A stretch of DNA of 64,000 bases from CAVZAB01 sp963773155 (lineage in GTDB: Bacteria > Pseudomonadota > Alphaproteobacteria > Rhizobiales > Beijerinckiaceae), in the NCBI GenBank assembly GCA_963773155.1, contig CAVZAB010000016.1:62001-126000 (forward strand). The letters are read 5' to 3'. Below, in pieces: positions 27,571 through 35,482 of this stretch (its first letter is position 1; the number at the start of each line of letters is the position of its first letter). A program made the position numbers and the translations under genes. Under the pieces are notes generated by a model, which saw only the letters and a program-made list of their open reading frames with translations, did not search any database and was not told the DNA's origin.

Positions 27571-29307
27571 ATGATGGTTAAGCAGGCAGAGACCATCACC
27601 GAATTGTTCCGGCGGCGGGTCACGACAGCTGCGGCGGCCGCAGCCTACCAGTATTTTGATGCATCGACCGGCGCTTTTGCTACGGCAAACTGGGGCGACA
27701 TAGCCACCCGGGTTGCGCTTTGGCGCGCGGCGCTTGCCGGCGAGGGGCTTTGCCGCGGCGACCGGGTCGCCATCCGACTGCCGAACAGTATCGACTGGGT
27801 CTGTTTCGATCAAGCAGCGCTGTCGCTCGGCCTGGTCGTGGTGCCGCTGTTTCTCACCGACGCTGCTGCGGCAATCGCCCATGCGCTCGCCGATTCCGGC
27901 GCCCGTCTGGCGCTTTTCGATACGGCCGATCAATGGCGCGAGGTTGCCGCCAGAGCCGGGCTCGGCGCCCTGCAGCGGATCGTCTGCCGGTCGGGCGAAG
28001 TGCCGGACGGCGCCAACCGCCTCGAGGCTTGGCTGCAAGCAGCCGCCGGTCGACAAGTTGCCGGCTATGAAATCGGACCGGAATTGCTTGCCAGCATCGT
28101 CTACACGTCGGGCACGACCGGACCGCCGAAGGGCGTCATGCTGTCGCATCGCAATCTCGTCTCGGTCGTCTTTGCGGTTCTGGACCGCCAACCTGCGAGA
28201 GCCGGTGATGTGTTCTTGTCCTATCTTCCGCTTGCCCACATATTCGAACGGGTCGTCGGCTATTATGTGCCGATGGCGGCCGGTGCCTGCGTTGCCTTTG
28301 CCCGCTCGGTCGACAATCTGAAGGCGGATATGCGGCTGGTGCGTCCGAGCGTCATGCTGTTTGTGCCATCGGTGCTCGACAGGATCCGCCAGGCGATGCG
28401 TGCCGAATTGGCGGCGGGCCGCTACGCCGAGTGGCAGCTGCGCGCCCTTGATGCCGTCGCCGAGGGCAGGCGGCTCTCGCCGGGGCAGTTTGCATTCAAG
28501 GCCTTTTTGGCTGGGATGGTGCGCCGTCGCTTCGGCGGCCGCTTGCGGCTTGCGGTTTCGGGCGGCGCGCCGCTTGCTACCGATCTCGCCCAATTTTGTC
28601 TGGCGCTTGGTTTGCCGTTAACCGAGGGCTACGGCCTTACCGAGGCAGCCTCGGCGGTCGCCGCAGCGACTCGTGCGGGCTACCGGCCGGGTTGCGTCGG
28701 CCCGCCGCTGGGCGGCACCGAAATTCGGATCGGCCTGCACAACGAGATCCTGGTTCGCTCGCCGGGCGTCATGAAGGCCTATTGGAACCGGCCGAAGGAC
28801 AGCGCCGAGACGCTCGTCGACGGTTGGCTGCACACCGGCGATACCGGTGCGATCGAGGCCGGCGACCTGGTCGTCACCGGCCGGCTGAAGGAAATCCTCG
28901 TCCTATCCACCGGCAACAAAATTGCCCCGAGTGTGATTGAACGCTCGTTGGGCCTAGACCCGCTGGTGCGCCAGGCGATGGTCGTCGGCAACGGTCGGCC
29001 GTTTCTGGCGGCGCTCGTCGTTGTTGACGGTCCGGGCTGGACAAAACTGGCTGAAGGCCTTGGCCTCGATCCCGGCGCGGATGCTTCGTTCGACCTTGCG
29101 CGAGCCGCCGTTCTCGAGCAGCTTTCGCACAAGCTGCAAGCCTTCCCGACCTATGCCCAGATTCGCGCGGTCCACCTCTGCCGCGACCCCTGGACGATCG
29201 ACCATGGGCTATTGACGCCGACGCACAAGCTGAAGCGGCGCAACATCGAGACGAGATTTGCCGGCGTTCTGGCCGAACTTTACGAAACCAGGACGCACCG
29301 GCCTTAA
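27571..29307 (+). CDS. AMP-dependent acyl-CoA synthetase (long-chain fatty acid CoA ligase-like)
   Basis: 578 residues. The adenylate-forming enzyme motifs are all present: A3 VYTSGTTGPPKGVMLSH near residue 178, A4 LPLAHIFERVVGYY near 216, A5 LTEGYGLTEAASAV near 350, A7 DGWLHTGDTGAIE near 415, A8 GRLKEILVLSTGNKIAPSVIE near 432, and the A10 Lys in HKLKRRNIE near 560. It activates a carboxylic acid with ATP and transfers it to CoA; the layout suits long-chain fatty acids. Two ATGs are adjacent (27571, 27574). It could supply starter CoA esters for lipid or polyketide synthesis. Confidence 0.92.
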   Translation: MMVKQAETITELFRRRVTTAAAAAAYQYFDASTGAFATANWGDIATRVALWRAALAGEGLCRGDRVAIRLPNSIDWVCFDQAALSLGLVVVPLFLTDAAAAIAHALADSGARLALFDTADQWREVAARAGLGALQRIVCRSGEVPDGANRLEAWLQAAAGRQVAGYEIGPELLASIVYTSGTTGPPKGVMLSHRNLVSVVFAVLDRQPARAGDVFLSYLPLAHIFERVVGYYVPMAAGACVAFARSVDNLKADMRLVRPSVMLFVPSVLDRIRQAMRAELAAGRYAEWQLRALDAVAEGRRLSPGQFAFKAFLAGMVRRRFGGRLRLAVSGGAPLATDLAQFCLALGLPLTEGYGLTEAASAVAAATRAGYRPGCVGPPLGGTEIRIGLHNEILVRSPGVMKAYWNRPKDSAETLVDGWLHTGDTGAIEAGDLVVTGRLKEILVLSTGNKIAPSVIERSLGLDPLVRQAMVVGNGRPFLAALVVVDGPGWTKLAEGLGLDPGADASFDLARAAVLEQLSHKLQAFPTYAQIRAVHLCRDPWTIDHGLLTPTHKLKRRNIETRFAGVLAELYETRTHRP

Positions 29308-29370
29308 GCCATTGCCGGCGTTCACCGCGGCGACTAAGGCTGGTGCCAGGTAATCTTGCCGGAGACGGGC

Positions 29371-30318
29371 GTGGACATTGTTTCGGTTCTTGAGCGACGG
29401 CTGGGGCGCCTGCATGCGCGACAAAGGCTCGGAATCGAGCGCGATCACGAGGCCCAAATCTTTGGCCAGGGGCTGAATTACTTACATCTCGAAAACCTGA
29501 CCTCGATGCCTGGCGTAATACGCGCCGTGCTGACGCTGGCCGGCTTGTACGGGCGCGGCCAACGCAACGCCGCGGCGGTGGTGGTGCGGAACCATTCGGT
29601 GACCTCGCCCCTCATCCCCCGCCCCTTTGATGGTTTCCGCCTGCTCCACCTCAGCGATCTTCACGTCGACATGAGCGGACCTGCCATGGACCGGCTGATC
29701 GGGCTTCTCGACAATGTCGCCTATGACGTTTGCGTCCTCACCGGCGACTATCGCGGCCTGACCTTCGGCGACTATCAGCCCTCGATCGAGGGCATGGCGC
29801 GCATCTGCGCGCGGCTGAGGCCGCCAACCTATGCCGTCCTCGGCAATCACGACACAATCCTCATGGTGCCGGCTTTCGAGGCCATGGGCATGCGGCTGCT
29901 GCTCAACGAGCATGAGATCCTTGAACGCGGTGGCGCCAGGATTCATCTGGCCGGCATCGATGATGCGCATTTCTACCGGGTCGACAACATTGAGAAGGCG
30001 GCGGACGGCATTCCGCCCGACGAATTCTCGATCCTTTTGTCGCACACGCCGGAAATCTACCGTCAAGCGGCGCATGCCGGCTTCAACCTCCTTCTGTGCG
30101 GCCATACCCATGGCGGCCAGATCTGCTTGCCCGGCGGAATACCGATCACGCTCGATTCCAGCCTGCCGCGCCGCTACGGCGTCGGCAGCTGGGCCTATCG
30201 CGGCATGACCGGCTATACTTCGGTCGGCGCCGGCACTTCGATTTCGCCGGTCCGTTTCAACTGCGCACCGGAAATCACGCTGCATGTTCTGCAATCTGCT
30301 GCCCCCTCAAATCAATAG
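29371..30318 (+). CDS. Calcineurin-like metallophosphoesterase
   Basis: About 315 residues. The two-metal phosphoesterase motifs are visible: HLSDLHVD near residue 95, LTGDYRG near 124, LGNHD near 158, LLSHTPE near 220 and CGHTHGGQ near 247. The YaeI/YkuE-like pattern (Asp-x-His, GD, GNHD, GHTHGGQ) suggests a phosphodiesterase on lipid or nucleotide substrates. The N-terminal 90 residues are not conserved; start could be TTG 29356 or GTG 29371. It ends convergent with, and 7 bases into, the CarS-like gene. Confidence 0.85.
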   Translation: MDIVSVLERRLGRLHARQRLGIERDHEAQIFGQGLNYLHLENLTSMPGVIRAVLTLAGLYGRGQRNAAAVVVRNHSVTSPLIPRPFDGFRLLHLSDLHVDMSGPAMDRLIGLLDNVAYDVCVLTGDYRGLTFGDYQPSIEGMARICARLRPPTYAVLGNHDTILMVPAFEAMGMRLLLNEHEILERGGARIHLAGIDDAHFYRVDNIEKAADGIPPDEFSILLSHTPEIYRQAAHAGFNLLLCGHTHGGQICLPGGIPITLDSSLPRRYGVGSWAYRGMTGYTSVGAGTSISPVRFNCAPEITLHVLQSAAPSNQ

Positions 30319-30800
30319 GGACGATCGCGGATCTTCAGCTTGAACAAAAACCGCGACAGGACCAACTCGCCGACAAAGAACCCGACAACGACGACGAGCA
30401 TGTCGAGCGCGCTTATGTCGAGGGCGTTCCTGATGGCAAGCAGGGGAAACAGCGATTCCGGCAGCTGATCGAGTCCGATGGCCTGGCTACTCGGCGCGAG
30501 ATCCATGCGCCGCTTGAGGCACGAGGAAAACAGATCGCCGCCCATGGCGAGCAAACCGACGGTGAGACCGATCGCAACCGGCAGGCTCATGAGAATCGCG
30601 CCCGCCCCGGTGACGGCGACAGACAAGGCGATGCCGCGCCAGGTCTTGGAGGGGCCAAATAATCGCCGGCCATCAACAAAGTTTGCCCCGAAATCGACTG
30701 GGGTCGCGAGGTAATCGCCAAGAATTTTCTTGGCGACTACCGGGGTTCCGTTCGCCAGGCTGAGGAGGACGAGCAATTGGGCGATCGTTTCTGGATGCAT
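30312..30800 (-). CDS. CarS-like CDP-archaeol synthase family membrane protein (DUF46)
   Basis: 162 residues with about four to five hydrophobic helices. The family signature of CTP-transferring phospholipid synthases is visible: FGPSKTWRGIALS near residue 48 and AMGGDLFSSCLKRRMDL near 85, with LDQLPESLFPLLAI near 108. In archaea CarS makes CDP-archaeol; bacterial homologues exist whose substrate is unknown, perhaps CDP-activation of another lipid alcohol. The ATG at 30800 is in a region with GGGGC-rich upstream but no clear Shine-Dalgarno. Stand-alone, convergent with the phosphoesterase. Confidence 0.75.
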   Translation of the reverse strand: MHPETIAQLLVLLSLANGTPVVAKKILGDYLATPVDFGANFVDGRRLFGPSKTWRGIALSVAVTGAGAILMSLPVAIGLTVGLLAMGGDLFSSCLKRRMDLAPSSQAIGLDQLPESLFPLLAIRNALDISALDMLVVVVGFFVGELVLSRFLFKLKIRDRPY

Positions 30801-30878
30801 AAGGCCCCTTTGCCGGGCAGGCTCTTGCGGCGATCCCCTGCCCGCCCGCCAATTTTGCCGGCTTCGGCCAAGGAGACC

Positions 30879-31352
30879 TCAGCGGCACCGGCCACGGACC
30901 GCGGTCGCCTCGTCGGTCGAAAAATACACGAAGCGGCGCCAACCGTTTGCCGGATCGAGCCTTTCGATCGACATCGCGCCGATGCTGCCGCTGCTGTCGA
31001 TGAAGGTGCCGGTCAGGCGGCCAGCGGCACCGCTGGTGCGGGTGAAGATCATCGGCTGCAGACTACCCGCTTCCAGTTGGAAATTGCCGCCCAAGACTTC
31101 CTGATCGTAGACCAATTGCTCGATCTTGCCGGTTTGCGGATCGGTCAGCGCCAACAGCGCACCATCGTCGAAGGCGACGGTGATGTGAAAGACAACGGCC
31201 GGCGTATCGTCGGAACGGCAAGCCAGAGCGAGACTTTGGCCGGCGAGCGCCGGCGAACGCGCGATGCCGACGAGGCTGAGGACGCAACCGAGGCAGCGTG
31301 CCAAAACGCCGAGATTCCGAGTTTGGTACACGCATTGAACTCCCAGCATCAC
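30879..31352 (-). CDS. Hypothetical exported protein
   Basis: 157 residues; no family recognised. Hydrophobic N-terminus (VLARCLGCVLSLVGIARSPALAG) suggests a signal peptide, followed by an all-beta-looking body (AVVFHITVAFDDGALLAL, GNFQLEAGSLQPMIFTR, GTFIDSSGSIGAMSIERL) and a basic end. The ATG overlaps the stop of the cytochrome c gene by four bases, so it is translationally coupled to the dehydrogenase/cytochrome pair and probably acts in the same periplasmic system. Confidence 0.6.
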   Translation of the reverse strand: MMLGVQCVYQTRNLGVLARCLGCVLSLVGIARSPALAGQSLALACRSDDTPAVVFHITVAFDDGALLALTDPQTGKIEQLVYDQEVLGGNFQLEAGSLQPMIFTRTSGAAGRLTGTFIDSSGSIGAMSIERLDPANGWRRFVYFSTDEATAVRGRCR

Positions 31353-31705
31353 TCGCCCGGCACTTTGCCGATCGTGATTTCGATCGCCGCGTAATAGGCG
31401 GCGAGATCCTCAATATCGGTCTGGCTGAGTGGCTCAACGACCAGGGTCATCTGCTCATTACGCCGCTCGCCAGACTTGAACGCCTCGATCTGCTTGATCA
31501 GATATTGCTCGTTCTGGCCAGCGAGATTCGGCGCCTCGACGATTTTGGCGAGGCCGTCGAGGCCGTGACAGACCTCGCATTTCTGCGCCTTTTCCCGCCC
31601 CGCCTTGACATTGCCGGCCTCGCCGGATCCCGGCGCGGCAATGAAGGCAGCCGCGACAATCGCCGCCAACCGGCTAAGAAAGAGTGTGTTTCGCAGCAAT
31701 TTCAT
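31349..31705 (-). CDS. Periplasmic c-type cytochrome
   Basis: 118 residues. Signal peptide (NTLFLSRLAAIVAAAFIAAPGSGEA), then one heme-attachment motif CEVCHG near residue 47 and a distal Met in NEQMTLVVEPLS near residue 86: a class I monoheme cytochrome c (cytochrome c553-like, with PNLAGQNEQYLIKQIEAFKSGERR). The start MKLLRNT is six codons inside the longest frame and gives a regular signal peptide. It follows the sorbosone-type dehydrogenase by 72 bases and is the likely electron acceptor from it. Confidence 0.92.
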   Translation of the reverse strand: MKLLRNTLFLSRLAAIVAAAFIAAPGSGEAGNVKAGREKAQKCEVCHGLDGLAKIVEAPNLAGQNEQYLIKQIEAFKSGERRNEQMTLVVEPLSQTDIEDLAAYYAAIEITIGKVPGE

Positions 31706-31777
31706 TCGTCCTCTCGTGACCAAACGGGACGGCCCCGGTCGATGCCGGGGCCGTCATTTCATGCTTCAAGCCGCTCT

Positions 31778-33028
31778 TTACTTGCCGTCGTACCAGATCC
31801 GGTAGACCGCGCCGACGAGGTCGTCGGAGACCAGAAGCGACCCGTCCCAATATTGCGCGACGTCGACCGGCCGGCCGAGATAATGGCCGTTCTCATTCCA
31901 ACCTTCGGCAAAAGGAATCGAGGGGCCGGCCACATGGCCGTCTTCCTTGAGGAAGGTCACCATGACCCGAGCGCCGACCGGCACCGTGCGGTTCCACGAC
32001 CCGTGTTGGGTCGAGAAAATCGCGCCGCGATATTTCGCCGGAAACATGTCGCCGGTATAGAAGGTCAAGCCAAGATCCGCCGCATGGGCGACTTGTTCAA
32101 CCTCAGGGAATATAACGTCAGCCGGCGGGGTTTCGTTTTTAAAGTCATCGGTGCGGGTATGCCCGCCACCATACCAGGGAAAGCCGAATTCCTGGCCAAT
32201 CTTGGTGACCCGGTTCATTTCGCCCGGCGGAATGTCATCGCCCATGCCGTCGACCTGATTGTCATTGGACCACAATGACTTATCACTAGGATTAAAATCC
32301 ATACCAACGGGATTGCGCATACCGGTCGCGTAGACCTCCCGGTTCTTGCCGTCCTGGTCCATCCGGATAACGCCGCCAATGCCCATTTTCTTGTACAAAT
32401 CCAGCTTTTCCTTGGGCGGCACATTGTAGGGCTGACCGAGCTGGATATAGAGCTTGTTGTCGGGACCAACCCGGCACTCGCGCGCCGTGTGGTTGAAGCT
32501 CTCTTCCGAGGGCGGGATCAATTGACCTTCGGGAACAACGACGCCGACCGCAACGTCTTGGCCTTCATAGAAGAACTCGGCGGCTGGAAACTTCAACACC
32601 CGGTTTTGTTCGATGACGAACAAAAACCCGTCCTTGGAGAAGCAGGGACCATTCGGCAATTTCTTCGGAATCGAAGGGGCGAATTCCTTCACTTCTTCGG
32701 CAACGCCGCTGCGCGAACGATCGGTCACCGCATAGATTTTGGACTTGCGGGTGCCGACAAAGGTGACGACGCCTTGCGGTCCGATCGCCATGTGGCGGGC
32801 GTCGGGCACCAGCGCGTAGAGATCGATATGGAAACCCGGCGGCAGTTTGATCTTGGCAAGATTCTCGCGCACCTTGTCGGCCTTGGCTCCCGTCTGCGGG
32901 ATAACCGGCCAGTCGACAGGCGCCGTTTGATGCATGCCGGATAGCGTTTCCAGCGCATCTGCCCGCACCAGAGCCGGAGCCACCAGCATCGAGGTCAGCG
33001 CCAAAGCGCCAACGAAATGAGATTTCAT
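31778..33028 (-). CDS. PQQ-dependent sugar dehydrogenase (L-sorbosone/glucose dehydrogenase family)
   Basis: 416 residues. Signal peptide (MKSHFVGALALTSMLVAPALVRA) and a six-bladed beta-propeller: GFHIDLYALVPDARHMAIG, GPCFSKDGFLFVIEQNR, RMDQDGKNREVYATGMRNPVGMDFNP, FGFPWYGGGHTR, HAADLGLTFYTGDMFP, STQHGSWNR, VTFLKEDGHV. His, Arg and Trp at blade edges match soluble glucose/sorbosone dehydrogenases, whose PQQ oxidises aldoses or alcohols in the periplasm. The cytochrome c and a hypothetical exported protein lie downstream on the same strand; pqqA lies divergently upstream. The exact substrate is not known. Confidence 0.88.
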   Translation of the reverse strand: MKSHFVGALALTSMLVAPALVRADALETLSGMHQTAPVDWPVIPQTGAKADKVRENLAKIKLPPGFHIDLYALVPDARHMAIGPQGVVTFVGTRKSKIYAVTDRSRSGVAEEVKEFAPSIPKKLPNGPCFSKDGFLFVIEQNRVLKFPAAEFFYEGQDVAVGVVVPEGQLIPPSEESFNHTARECRVGPDNKLYIQLGQPYNVPPKEKLDLYKKMGIGGVIRMDQDGKNREVYATGMRNPVGMDFNPSDKSLWSNDNQVDGMGDDIPPGEMNRVTKIGQEFGFPWYGGGHTRTDDFKNETPPADVIFPEVEQVAHAADLGLTFYTGDMFPAKYRGAIFSTQHGSWNRTVPVGARVMVTFLKEDGHVAGPSIPFAEGWNENGHYLGRPVDVAQYWDGSLLVSDDLVGAVYRIWYDGK

Positions 33029-33301
33029 GATTCTCTCCCTATGGTTTTGCGTTTATTCCGCGCCGTTGGCCTTGAGCGGTCGGCGCCGGATGCTCTTCTT
33101 GATGGAGCGCTGATCCCCCCTATCATGCCAGTCGGCAGAGTAAAAAGGAAAAATATTGATCCATTTTAGGTCAGGTGCCGTGAGCGGCCCCGCCTCAAGG
33201 AAGCACTTGAATTTCTCTCCCGCTCCGGTTAGCCTGAGCTATGCGGGCTTTGGCCGGCAATGATCAGCGGGCGAAAGCCGGCGAGTTTTGGAGGGAAGAG
33301 T

Positions 33302-33379
33302 ATGACCTGGACCACCCCGGAAATTTGTGAAGTGTGCGTTGGCATGGAAGTGACGAGCTACGCGTCGGCCGAGATCTAA
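33302..33379 (+). CDS. pqqA: PQQ precursor peptide PqqA
   Basis: A 25-residue peptide, MTWTTPEICEVCVGMEVTSY followed by ASAEI. The Glu and Tyr of the core (E-V-T-S-Y) are the two residues that PqqE joins to build pyrroloquinoline quinone; the motif GMEVTSY is that of the methylotroph-type PqqA. A strong GGAGGGAAGAG precedes the ATG at 33302. A rho-independent terminator follows 27 bases after the stop, so the peptide is expressed as its own transcript. No pqqB, C, D or E gene is in the window; their products must be encoded elsewhere. It lies divergently from a PQQ-dependent dehydrogenase. Confidence 0.88.
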   Translation: MTWTTPEICEVCVGMEVTSYASAEI

Positions 33380-33406
33380 TTCCTCGAAACCCACACGTGA
33401 CACATA

Positions 33407-33438
33407 ATCGGCTCGCTCCACGCGGGCCGATTTTTTTT
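33407..33438 (+). terminator. Rho-independent terminator after pqqA
   Basis: ATCGGCTCGC, loop TCCAC, GCGGGCCGAT, then eight T residues. The stem is 10 bp with one mismatch. It separates pqqA from the convergent MFS gene whose stop is at 33447. Confidence 0.85.
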
Positions 33439-33446
33439 GACCGATT

Positions 33447-35000
33447 CTAATAACCGGCGACCGGCCGTTTTGGCCGCCTGGAGACAAAGGGTACCACAGC
33501 TAGCCCGGCCAGGCCGGCACAGGCGAGAAATGCCCAGGCCTCGTTGATTGAGGCGGCGAGCGCGGCCTGTTCGATCATCGGCCGCACAGTAGCCTCGGTC
33601 GCGGCGTCGAGCGTGCTGGCCAGTGCCTTGGTGTCGAGCCCCTCGGGTAGACCGATCAGCGCGGCGGCTTTGGGATCGCCATCGACTAGCCCACTTACGA
33701 TCCGATCGGCATGTCCCTTGACCCGGCCATAAATGATGGTGTCGATCAGGGCTAGTCCGATAGCGCCGCCGAGATTGCGCATCAGATTGAACAGACCGCT
33801 CGCATCGGCCACCTCGGCGCTCGAAAAATGCCCGAGAGCCAGGCGGGTCGGCGGCAACAAACAGAACATGATCGCGGCGCCGCGCAGCAGCTGCGGCACC
33901 AGCATCGCCTCAGCATCGCTTTCGCGTGTCGCACCGGTACTGAGCCCCAGGCCGAGCGCGAACAGCGCGAAGCCAAACGCCGTAAGCACGCGGGAATCGA
34001 AGCGGCGCTCCATGGCCACCGCGATCGGCGCGCTGACCAATTGGGCGGCGCCCGTTGCCAGCATGATGGTGCCGATCTCAAGGGAGTCATGTTCACGCAC
34101 GAAGGCGAGAAACACCGGCATCAGATAGACTTGGCCGAACAGCCCGATTCCCAATGTGAAGCTTAGGAAGGAGCCGAGCGCAAAGTCGCGGTCGGCCAGA
34201 GCCCTAAGTGCAATGATCGGCCGGGAAGCCCCGATCATGCGTCGCACGAATAAGCTTCCGCACAGCAACGAGACACAGAAAAGGCCGAAACTGCCGCCCG
34301 CAAACCAGCCCTGCCGTGGCGCCTGCTTGAGGCCAATTTCAAGCAAAGCCAGTGCAGCCGCCAGCAAAACGAGGCCGGGCACGTCGAGTTGTTTCAGTCT
34401 CGCCCAATCCGGCGCCTCCCGGCCGAGGCAGGCGACAACCAGCACAAAGGACAAAAATCCCGGCCCGATATTGATGAGAAAGAGCCAATGCCAACTATAG
34501 GTCTGGGTAATGTAGCCGCCGACAAAAGGGCCGACGGTCGGCGCGAGTACGGCAAGAACGCCGGCAATCGTGGTCGCCAGACCTTGCTGCTTGAAAGCAA
34601 ACAGGCGAAAGACCGCGGTGAAGACGGCAGGAATCAGGAAGCCGCCAGCAAATCCCTGCAGGCTGCGCCAAGCGATCAGGGTAGTAAAACCATCGGCAAA
34701 GGCACAGCCGATCGAGGCCAGGGTGAAAACGGCAATCGCTGCGCCAAACAGACCGCGCATGGTGAGAATGGCGCTCATCAGTCCGGTCAGAGGAATCGCA
34801 ATGACCTCGGCGATCAAGTAGGCGGTCTGGATCCAGCTCATTTGATCGGCGGGGATGGCCAACGCCGCCTGGATATTGGGCAGCGAAGTGACCACCACCT
34901 GGATGTCGAGTATGGCCATGAACATGCCAAGGCACATCGCCGAAAAGCCGATCCAGGTCGCCAGTGCGACCGGTCCCTCCGGCGCAGACTCGGCCGTCAT
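33447..35000 (-). CDS. MFS efflux transporter, DHA2 (EmrB/QacA) family
   Basis: 517 residues, with about fourteen hydrophobic helices. The DHA2 signatures are visible: LDIQVVVTSLPNIQAAL in TM1 (motif D1), QTAYLIAEVIAIPLTG, RSLQGFAGGFLIPA, and GPFVGGYITQTYSWHWLFLINI (motif C). The family exports hydrophobic drugs, lipids or secondary metabolites by proton antiport. The ATG at 35000 overlaps the end of the isoprenylcysteine methyltransferase-like gene by four bases, so it belongs to the type III polyketide operon and may export its product. Confidence 0.92.
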   Translation of the reverse strand: MTAESAPEGPVALATWIGFSAMCLGMFMAILDIQVVVTSLPNIQAALAIPADQMSWIQTAYLIAEVIAIPLTGLMSAILTMRGLFGAAIAVFTLASIGCAFADGFTTLIAWRSLQGFAGGFLIPAVFTAVFRLFAFKQQGLATTIAGVLAVLAPTVGPFVGGYITQTYSWHWLFLINIGPGFLSFVLVVACLGREAPDWARLKQLDVPGLVLLAAALALLEIGLKQAPRQGWFAGGSFGLFCVSLLCGSLFVRRMIGASRPIIALRALADRDFALGSFLSFTLGIGLFGQVYLMPVFLAFVREHDSLEIGTIMLATGAAQLVSAPIAVAMERRFDSRVLTAFGFALFALGLGLSTGATRESDAEAMLVPQLLRGAAIMFCLLPPTRLALGHFSSAEVADASGLFNLMRNLGGAIGLALIDTIIYGRVKGHADRIVSGLVDGDPKAAALIGLPEGLDTKALASTLDAATEATVRPMIEQAALAASINEAWAFLACAGLAGLAVVPFVSRRPKRPVAGY

Positions 35001-35482
35001 CGGGCCAGCGCCCGGTTCTCCATCCGGATCCGGATTCCCGTTAGGATCGCATTGGCGAGGAGGAATGCGCCGGCATAGAGGATGAGACCGAAAGCCAGCG
35101 GAACGACCAATAATTCGAGGGCGACCAGCCAATAATTGGGATGATCGAGAAAGCGATAGGGGCCTGTCTTCACCAGCGGCGCCCCCTTCACCACGAGAAT
35201 GCGCGTCGTCCAGCGCTCGCCGAGCGTCGCCAGGATCCAGAGGCGAAAGCCCTGCAAAATCCCGTAGAGCCAGACGAAACCCGGCGCCAGAATCGACGCC
35301 GGCGCGATCAGCCACAGCCCGGCAAGCCAGGCGGCGTGCAAGCCGACGATATAGGGATAGTGCGAGGCGCCATATTCGACAGCGCCGCGGCGCTGCAGCC
35401 TCGCCGTATTGCGGCGCGCCAGAGCCAGTTCGCCAAGCCGCTGCAGGCTGACCAGGCCGAGAAAAATGGCAGCCCCACTCAT
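34997..35482 (-). CDS. Isoprenylcysteine carboxyl methyltransferase-family protein (ICMT-like)
   Basis: 161 residues with four to five hydrophobic helices. The conserved C-terminal block is present: GPYRFLDHPNYWLVALELLVVPLAFG near residue 108 and the SAM-binding end (NAILTGIRIRMENRAL). Bacterial members often sit directly behind chalcone-synthase-like genes and are thought to methylate the polyketide or its isoprenoid-like product. The ATG overlaps the polyketide synthase stop by four bases, and its stop overlaps the MFS start. Membrane protein, cytoplasmic active site. Confidence 0.85.
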   Translation of the reverse strand: MSGAAIFLGLVSLQRLGELALARRNTARLQRRGAVEYGASHYPYIVGLHAAWLAGLWLIAPASILAPGFVWLYGILQGFRLWILATLGERWTTRILVVKGAPLVKTGPYRFLDHPNYWLVALELLVVPLAFGLILYAGAFLLANAILTGIRIRMENRALAR

